NCBI GenBank assembly: GCA_002440885.1
Contig: DJVY01000046.1
Coordinates: 1 to 10,350 of the forward strand
Direction: 5' to 3'
DNA length: 10,350 nucleotides
Origin: Bacteroidales bacterium UBA6244
Lineage (GTDB): Bacteria > Bacteroidota > Bacteroidia > Bacteroidales > F082
Both the position numbers and the translations under genes were made by a program. Position 1 is the stretch's first letter. Each line of letters begins with the position of its first letter. This document shows positions 5,580 through 10,350 of this stretch, piece after piece. A model generated the notes under the pieces. The model was not told where the DNA came from. It made no database searches and saw nothing but the letters and a program-made list of their open reading frames with translations.

Positions 5580-7775
5580 TTACACTTTTTCGTATAAACC
5601 GGTTCCTGTTTTTATGAGTTTAGATTCCAATAGTTTTTTTAAGAGGCCATCGATGCTTCGGGTACTCAGGTGATACTGATTACCCTGGGTGATGGCGTCG
5701 GCTCTGCTGAAAGTTGAGGGAAGCGAATTAAAGAAGGCTTCTTTATTTGGGGCTTCTGAAAACATGACTTTGTTTTCTTCTTTGGGAAGGCTATTAAATA
5801 TTATCAAGCTATGTTCCAGGTAAAGTTTAGATAGTCTTAAGGCTAAGTCAAAGTCCTGGTCGGAGCAGACCATTTCTTTTGCCTGAATGTTAAGTTCATA
5901 GTTCCGGAGTGTGGTAAATATCATGGCCATCCGGTAAAGTAATAATCCTAATCGTTTAACAATACTAGCCGCATTGACATTATTAAAGGTGGTGACCTGG
6001 CAAAGCATGTGAGTAAAGGATTCATTAAGCTTAATCCATTGTTCCGGAGTGAGCATAAATGAAGATTTCTGATCTGACATCAGGATGCTCATGTGATAAA
6101 TATCCATTGCCAGTTTAGAGAAAGTCTCTGAAAGATTGGGAAGACCCGGTTGGGGAGACACATCATTCCAGATGGGCTTTGCCTTATATACATAAAATAA
6201 AAAACGGCTAAAGAGACCATCATCAGCAGACGAGATTAAACCTAAAATCTGGCTGGGAGTGCCGGTAAGGGCAACCGATAACCTGGGATTTTTAACTTCC
6301 AGATATTGATTGTCCATTTTACGAGAACTGGAAATCGTTTCATGATGAAAGGCTTTTCGGAGCATATCCGAATAAGAACCCCAATCCTGTTTTAGAATAT
6401 ACCCCATTGTATCGGCTTCCGTTTCACAGATGACCCCGGCACCACCATTTTCATTTAAATGATTTATTACCATGGCATAACTGGAATTAGCCGGAATATA
6501 AAACACTTTAAAGGCCGGACGTTTAGGCGGATCCTCGTCAGGATTACTATTTTTTTTTCGTTTAGTATGTTTATAATATTGCAGTTCCTTTTGATACTTT
6601 CTTTCTTGTTTTTGACTATCTTCCAATAATTTAGATTGAATAACACAACCCAGTAAATGACTATATTTTAAAGAACCCTTTCCGGAAGCAGGAGGAGCAA
6701 TGATAAAAGAAAAGATGTTTGGATAAACTCTTTGTCGATTATACTCTCCAGTCACATGAGGAATACATGCACTTAAAATACTTAAGGCTCCAGTAAAAAA
6801 AACATCTCTTTCTCTAGGATCCAGAAAACAAGATATCCCCCTTTTTAAAAGCTCAGGCATGAGGTTATAATCATCCTCTGAAATGGTAGGTGAATGAGTT
6901 AAAAAATCATCATCATTGACAAAAAAACCATAAGAGGTTGCAAACTTTGCAAACTTTGCAAACTTTTCATTTTTTTTGGAAAAAACGTTTGTAATAATCG
7001 TAGATATCTCATTGAAATCAAGGTCGTAACGTTCGCTGCAAAGTTCAAGCGTTTGCGCTACCGGGATGCCATATTGTTTGCAAACATTTGCAAGACGAAA
7101 AATAAAGTAATTTCGGTTGCCATTGATATAGTTTGTCGTCTTTTCAGTGATATTCACGCAGTTAGCAAATAATTCGCGATAATCAGCGGAGCTGGAGGCC
7201 GTTTGACTCAGGATAACCTCATCACTGGTTACTTCGAAGATAGTAGAGTTAATATTCAAGTATAAACCCGGGTCGTAAGACAGAAAGCAAAGCCTGGGAA
7301 TGTCCTTAACGGACCTGTCAGAAACGGTGTCCGTTTTTTGCTCATAGAATCGAGTCACCTTGTTGAAGGCCTCCAGGTGATTTTCAATGCTGTTGTTTGT
7401 GAGAACAAACACTTTAAGACCGTTACCGGAAGGACTGATAAAAGAAGCGAAAGTAGAGGGAAGACTATCAATTTTGCTTCGCAATGAATTTAGACCCTCC
7501 GTAACGTTATCGAAGTCAAGGCAGATAACCGGGTTATAAGAAATGAGGTTATCAAGCTTGCGTTTTTCGGCAAAAACCGCTGAAGGCGTGAAAGCAGGAA
7601 GTGATTTTTTGAGGTTGTCGGCCTGTTTCTTTTTTCCTTGCTTGACCAGGAGCCTGATTTTGTTGATTGTGTTTTCAAGTTTGTTAGACTTGACAGATGT
7701 AAGCACCGCATGTAATGGAAGGATCCCAATAGGATTCGCGAAATTGCGAAACACGGTGGTTTGAAGATCGATCAT
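5580..7775 (-). CDS. BT4734-like primase / DUF3987 ATPase-like replication protein
   Basis: This 731-residue protein has the two-part design common on Bacteroidota mobile elements. Residues about 20-190 match the BT4734-like (VirE_N) domain, a primase-polymerase relative: CLDFDN places D87 and D89 as metal ligands, and FISPSGNGLKVFV (112-124) is the usual second motif. Residues about 300-600 match DUF3987, an ATPase- or helicase-like domain: P-loop-like APPASGKGS (360-368), acidic CETEAD (450-455), ALTGTPSQ (502-509) and FSRFLFY with R524. The last 50 residues resemble a winged helix. The likely role is element replication or priming. The linker holds KFAKFAKFA (271-279), encoded by a TTTGCAAA array like the one just downstream of the gene. 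The start at 7775 is the first ATG, and no upstream start is evident. Confidence 0.85.
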   Translation of the reverse strand: MIDLQTTVFRNFANPIGILPLHAVLTSVKSNKLENTINKIRLLVKQGKKKQADNLKKSLPAFTPSAVFAEKRKLDNLISYNPVICLDFDNVTEGLNSLRSKIDSLPSTFASFISPSGNGLKVFVLTNNSIENHLEAFNKVTRFYEQKTDTVSDRSVKDIPRLCFLSYDPGLYLNINSTIFEVTSDEVILSQTASSSADYRELFANCVNITEKTTNYINGNRNYFIFRLANVCKQYGIPVAQTLELCSERYDLDFNEISTIITNVFSKKNEKFAKFAKFATSYGFFVNDDDFLTHSPTISEDDYNLMPELLKRGISCFLDPRERDVFFTGALSILSACIPHVTGEYNRQRVYPNIFSFIIAPPASGKGSLKYSHLLGCVIQSKLLEDSQKQERKYQKELQYYKHTKRKKNSNPDEDPPKRPAFKVFYIPANSSYAMVINHLNENGGAGVICETEADTMGYILKQDWGSYSDMLRKAFHHETISSSRKMDNQYLEVKNPRLSVALTGTPSQILGLISSADDGLFSRFLFYVYKAKPIWNDVSPQPGLPNLSETFSKLAMDIYHMSILMSDQKSSFMLTPEQWIKLNESFTHMLCQVTTFNNVNAASIVKRLGLLLYRMAMIFTTLRNYELNIQAKEMVCSDQDFDLALRLSKLYLEHSLIIFNSLPKEENKVMFSEAPNKEAFFNSLPSTFSRADAITQGNQYHLSTRSIDGLLKKLLESKLIKTGTGLYEKV
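6938..6963 (-). repeat. In-frame TTTGCAAA array inside the primase gene
   Basis: Three successive 9-bp units (TTGCAAAC, TTTGCAAAC, TTTGCAAAC on the plus strand) lie within the coding sequence and are read as K-F-A repeated three times. This matches the intergenic array at 5478-5565. Further TTTGCAAA-like sites follow at 7078-7086 and 7088-7095. The period is a multiple of three, so the frame is kept. Confidence 0.8.
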
Positions 7776-8380
7776 AATTTGTTAATTTTTTTGTAGGGTT
7801 GATATAAATGAAACTATTCTTTAACCGGATTTCGGAGAATAAACAGACCATTAAATCTACAGAAAATGCAAAATTAATAGATGATGGCAGTAGGGAATAT
7901 AGTGGTAATTAGTTTAAAATACGCGACAAATAAAGCATAACTAAAAATGAATAAATTTTTTTTTAAAAAATATGCTACTTTGTTGCAATTAGTCGAATGA
8001 TTAAAAGTCATTCAGGGGTCAGAATACAATATTTTGATGTTAAATTAGTGATGAACGATTGAAAAACAAGCCCAAAAAAACCCTAAAAACACTGAATAAA
8101 GACGATTTTGCCATTGGGTTTTATCTTTAGGCCTTTCAAATATAGACAAATTATTAATAAAACGCACAATAGGACATGAACAAAATGATTCAATTTGTTA
8201 GTATTTGAATGTTAATAAGTCAATAATTAATAATTTAGCACAAATTGCAAAAAGTAGTAAAATTAACGTGCAAAATGTTTTGTAAAATAGAACATATGTT
8301 GTATTTTAGCTGAAATTATTCAGCATTCAAAATGAGAAAAAAGGTGTTAGAATAAGAGAGAATTTGAGTATTAACTAAAA
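7776..8380. other. AT-rich gene-free region between primase and HTH genes
   Basis: About 600 bp hold no credible gene. The stretch is strongly AT-rich, with TTAATAA-type runs, and contains a small hairpin GAATGA-(7)-TCATTC (7995-8013). It separates two divergently transcribed genes, so it must carry their promoters. It is also a reasonable place for replication or recombination sites, but I see no clear iteron array in it. A seven-codon frame (8332-8355, MRKKVLE) precedes the HTH gene and could be a leader peptide, though it may be chance. Confidence 0.5.
8279..8309 (+). promoter_or_regulatory. Probable promoter of the HTH gene
   Basis: TTTG (8279-8282), a 19-bp spacer and TATTTTAG (8302-8309) fit the Bacteroidota layout TTTG-N19-TAnnTTTG apart from changes in the last two bases of the -7 box. 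Transcription would start near 8316, leaving a leader of about 65 nt before the ATG at 8381. Confidence 0.4.
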
Positions 8381-8656
8381 ATGAAAGTCATGGAATTGGC
8401 CACGCTAGCAGACCTCGAACAATGGAAGAATGAGATTGTTCGCGAAGTCACTAATCTGATTAAAGGTGAAATCCCACAGCCGGAAAAGTGGGTAAAATCA
8501 GGGAGAGCGAAAGAGATATTGGGGTGTTCACCAGGGACCTTGCAGAACTACCGACAAAATGGGATATTAGAGTTTTCGAAAGTGGGAGGAACCCTTTATT
8601 ATAGCATGGAATCGATTAAAAACACATTGGATTTAAACAAGAGGAATGTTGTCTAG
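8381..8656 (+). CDS. Helix-turn-helix excisionase-type DNA-binding protein
   Basis: This 91-residue protein has a helical N-terminus (about 5-30, LATLADLEQWKNEIVREV) and a MerR/excisionase-like helix-turn-helix in its second half: WVKSGRAKEILGCSPGTLQNY (37-57), then the wing-like NGILEFSKVGGTLYYSMESI. This layout matches the HTH_17-type small proteins found beside integrases on Bacteroidota conjugative and mobilizable elements, where they act as recombination directionality factors or regulators. It is convergent with the integrase, and its transcript ends at the hairpin at 8712-8759. ATG 8381 is taken as the start; M4 (8390) is an alternative. The family is well supported, but whether it drives excision or regulates genes is inferred from position. 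Confidence 0.8.
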   Translation: MKVMELATLADLEQWKNEIVREVTNLIKGEIPQPEKWVKSGRAKEILGCSPGTLQNYRQNGILEFSKVGGTLYYSMESIKNTLDLNKRNVV

Positions 8657-8711
8657 CGTTTAAGCCTGGTTAAGATAAGTAGGTTGAAAAGGATCGCCTA
8701 TTATTCAGAGC

Positions 8712-8759
8712 AGCCTACCCCGGAAGCAGGAAACCGGGAGTAGGTTGTTCTTTTTTTTT
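8712..8759 (+). terminator. Rho-independent terminator of the HTH gene
   Basis: CCTACCCCGG (8714-8723) pairs with CCGGGAGTAGG (8734-8744) with one bulged base, extended by AG/TT pairing, and is followed by a run of nine T (8751-8759). It lies about 55 bp past the HTH stop codon. Confidence 0.8.
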
Positions 8760-8769
8760 GGCCGGAAGG

Positions 8770-8795
8770 AATCCTCTAACTTGAGTTAGAGGATT
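8770..8795. repeat. Perfect 11-bp hairpin between convergent genes
   Basis: AATCCTCTAAC (8770-8780) and GTTAGAGGATT (8785-8795) are perfect reverse complements around a TTGA loop. It lies 26 bp past the integrase stop and may end that transcript, but no T-run follows on the minus strand, so it could instead be a protein-binding or RNA-stability element. Confidence 0.6.
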
Positions 8796-8820
8796 AAGGC
8801 TGTCGTTGACAAGATTAGCA

Positions 8821-10059
8821 TCACATGACTTTTTTGATTTTTTGCACCGGATTTATTTTCTCTTTGAGGGCTTTCATGTCGTTTGAGATTTTGGTGTCGA
8901 CCACTTTGGAATAGATCTGGGTGGTTTTAATGGAGCTATGGCCCAGCATTTTTGAAACCGTTTCGATAGGAACGCCATTGGCCAGGGTGACAGTGGTGGC
9001 AAAAGTATGGCGAGCCAGGTGCATGGTTAGGTTTTTTGTGATGCCGGTGATGTCGCCAATTTCTTTGAGGTAACCATTCATGCGCTGGTTGGAATTTACC
9101 GGAAGGAGTGTTTTTTTTGCTAAGGTTTCAGGATCATCTTTGTATTTGTTGATGATTGCAAGGGCTTGAGGAAGCAAAGGAATGGGGCTTCGTCCATAAG
9201 TTTTCTTGCGGTTGATAATGATCCATTTTTCTCCATCGATGCCGGTTGAAACATCGGACGGGGTTAAGGCTTCGACGTCTACTTGAGCGAAACCGGTATA
9301 GCAGCAAAACACGAAAATATCGCGGACTTTTTGGAGACGAGGAAGTTTAATTTCTTTGCTTTCAAGCTTGAAAAGTTCCTCAGGAGTGAGGTACCCTCTT
9401 TCTGTAGGTTTGTAGGTGCATTGATGTTTCATGAAGGGATCGCGGTCAATCCATTCATTGATGATAGCCAGGTTAATGATCTTTTTAAGTTGTACCAGAT
9501 ATTTGGTAGTTGTGTTCTGGTTACATCTGTGTTCATTTTTCAGGTAAACTTCGTACTTTGTAATAAAGGCATATTTTAGCTCTTCAAGCAAAATATCATT
9601 TTTACCAAACTGGAATTTAATGAAACTGGCTAGTCTTCGAAATGAGGTCTGGTAATGTTTGTAGGTTCCAGGTGCGATATCGAAATTAACTCTTTGTTTC
9701 ATTTCGTTGTTGTGGTGTTCAAAAATATAAAGTAAAGAATACTTTTTTTCTGTGTCTCCGGTTAGCTTTGCCCGGAGTGTGTCGATGGTTATGGGCTTGC
9801 CAAGACTTTCCAAGATGTTGAATTGTTTTTGGATCATGTTTTTTAGGCCATCGAGGTAGTTGTTAAGGATGATAATGTCGTCGCTGTTACCTTTAGGGCG
9901 TTTTGCGTTGTTGTCCCAGGCGGCAGGCGACACGTACCGGTGGGTTGAAAACTCGCTTCGTTTTTGGTCAAGCGTGATTCTCATGTTGATGGGGGCAAGC
10001 CCCTGGGCGTTGATTTTGTTTTTCCTCAGTTGGAATGAAATGTACATTGAGTGTTCCAT
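8821..10059 (-). CDS. Tyrosine recombinase / integrase (Bacteroidota type)
   Basis: This 412-residue integrase comprises an N-terminal arm-binding segment, a SAM-like core-binding domain (about 105-210) and a catalytic domain. Visible catalytic residues are K286 in KKTYGRSPIPL, H347-x-x-R350 in MHLARHTF, H374 in LGHSS, and the nucleophile Y383 in TTQIYSKV. The first arginine, normally in TGLR, is replaced: the segment reads YTGFAQVDVEAL. Loss of this residue is common in Bacteroidota integrases and does not imply inactivity. The gene reads away from a tRNA gene about 270 bp upstream, the usual layout for an element that integrates at a tRNA 3' end. I prefer ATG 10059 (MEHSMYISFQLRKNKIN); a TTG at 10080 would add seven residues but lies inside a repeat. 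An ATG at 10047 is also possible. Confidence 0.92.
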   Translation of the reverse strand: MEHSMYISFQLRKNKINAQGLAPINMRITLDQKRSEFSTHRYVSPAAWDNNAKRPKGNSDDIIILNNYLDGLKNMIQKQFNILESLGKPITIDTLRAKLTGDTEKKYSLLYIFEHHNNEMKQRVNFDIAPGTYKHYQTSFRRLASFIKFQFGKNDILLEELKYAFITKYEVYLKNEHRCNQNTTTKYLVQLKKIINLAIINEWIDRDPFMKHQCTYKPTERGYLTPEELFKLESKEIKLPRLQKVRDIFVFCCYTGFAQVDVEALTPSDVSTGIDGEKWIIINRKKTYGRSPIPLLPQALAIINKYKDDPETLAKKTLLPVNSNQRMNGYLKEIGDITGITKNLTMHLARHTFATTVTLANGVPIETVSKMLGHSSIKTTQIYSKVVDTKISNDMKALKEKINPVQKIKKVM

Positions 10060-10077
10060 AGCAGTTAATTTAAGAGA

Positions 10078-10092
10078 CAAAATGGGTCTCGA
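10078..10092 (+). repeat. Direct repeat of CAAAATGGGTCTCGA, integrase-proximal copy
   Basis: These 15 bases are identical to 10202-10216 in the same direction, 124 bp away. This copy lies directly upstream of the integrase start codon, where the integrase or a regulator could bind to control its expression. Confidence 0.75.
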
Positions 10093-10180
10093 TTAGACGA
10101 TAAATATACGAAAAATAATGATAACTCGGATGAATAACAGAGGGAAAAAGGCCATGAAAACCAATAAATTAACTCCTTGG

Positions 10181-10215
10181 CGAGACCCATTTGGGCATTT
10201 TCAAAATGGGTCTCG
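10181..10215. repeat. 12-bp inverted repeat between integrase and tRNA
   Basis: CGAGACCCATTT (10181-10192) and AAATGGGTCTCG (10204-10215) are perfect reverse complements around an 11-nt spacer. With the direct copy at 10078-10092 this gives three sites sharing one sequence within about 140 bp. Such a set upstream of an integrase gene fits core or arm binding sites for the recombinase, or an operator. No T-run follows, so a terminator is less likely. Confidence 0.75.
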
Positions 10216-10268
10216 AATTGGTCACATTAGGAATGAAATATTTGATACATTTTGTTGGGTTGAAAAAG

Positions 10269-10303
10269 AAAAACCGCTAAAAATCAACATTTTAGCGGTT
10301 TTT
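10269..10303 (-). terminator. Terminator downstream of the tRNA gene
   Basis: AAAAACCGCTAAAA (10269-10282) and its exact reverse complement (10290-10303) form a 14-bp stem with a 7-nt loop. Read on the minus strand, the stem ends in T-rich sequence and lies about 25 bp past the tRNA 3' end. Its A/T flanks make it potentially bidirectional. Confidence 0.8.
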
Positions 10304-10326
10304 GCGGCTGGTTATCAGCTTTATTG

Positions 10327-10350
10327 TGAACCCGGCAGGGGTCGAACCTG
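10327..10350 (-). tRNA. tRNA gene, 3' end only
   Basis: On the minus strand the edge of the window shows four pairs of a T-arm (CAGG/CCTG) around the loop TTCGACC, then the acceptor strand CGGGTTC and discriminator A. No CCA is encoded. The anticodon lies beyond the window, so the amino acid cannot be given. The plus-strand text GTCGAAC is the usual reverse-complement signature of a T-loop. Its nearness to an integrase marks it as the likely integration target. Confidence 0.85.

Noticed and set aside
5479..5673. Plus-strand open frame of 64 codons over the TTTGCAAA arrays
   Set aside because: It is made mostly of the repeat units and overlaps the end of the primase gene on the other strand.
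8821..10059. Integrase inactive because the first catalytic arginine is missing
   Set aside because: The other catalytic residues are intact, and replacement of this arginine is a known trait of active Bacteroidota integrases.
10269..10303. Attachment site of the element
   Set aside because: The perfect 14-bp stem with T-rich end just past a tRNA gene is better explained as the tRNA terminator, and no second copy is present in the window.

Overview
The window looks like part of an integrated mobile element, with cargo, in a member of the Bacteroidota. Three things point to this phylum: the tyrosine recombinase lacks the first catalytic arginine, as is common in Bacteroidota integrases; there is a BT4734-like primase plus DUF3987 protein of a kind typical of Bacteroidota elements; and there are promoter-like TAnnTTTG boxes with an upstream TTG or TTTG and almost no Shine-Dalgarno sequences. 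The species cannot be named from the sequence.

Right side (about 5470-10350), mobility and replication module. The 3' end of a tRNA gene runs off the right edge on the minus strand, followed by a strong hairpin terminator. Next come a set of TGGGTCTCGA direct and inverted repeats, a tyrosine integrase (8821-10059, minus), a convergent small helix-turn-helix protein of excisionase type (8381-8656, plus), about 600 bp of AT-rich DNA without a gene, and a 731-residue primase/ATPase-like protein (5580-7775, minus). Palindromic TTTGCAAA units in 9-bp steps lie just downstream of that gene as a large inverted repeat, and the same array occurs in frame inside it.

Middle (2272-5006), a tight three-gene minus-strand operon. 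It encodes a DUF2779 protein (an iron-sulphur PD-(D/E)XK nuclease domain fused to a DEDDy-type exonuclease-like domain), a stand-alone PD-(D/E)XK nuclease-like protein, and a 174-residue protein I do not recognise. Same-direction copies of a dispersed repeat of roughly 170-240 bp lie on both sides, so the operon looks like a cargo cassette. It is the best candidate here for an undescribed system, perhaps in defence or DNA processing, but that role is inference.

Left side (1-2271). A membrane-anchored protein with a TerB-like segment and a PD-(D/E)XK nuclease domain (126-890, minus) is followed by about 1.4 kb without a convincing gene. That stretch holds two copies of the dispersed repeat, extra short repeats, and a probable gene fragment beginning like an ASCH-domain protein. 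In all, four proteins in the window carry nuclease or primase-type catalytic motifs, alongside the integrase.
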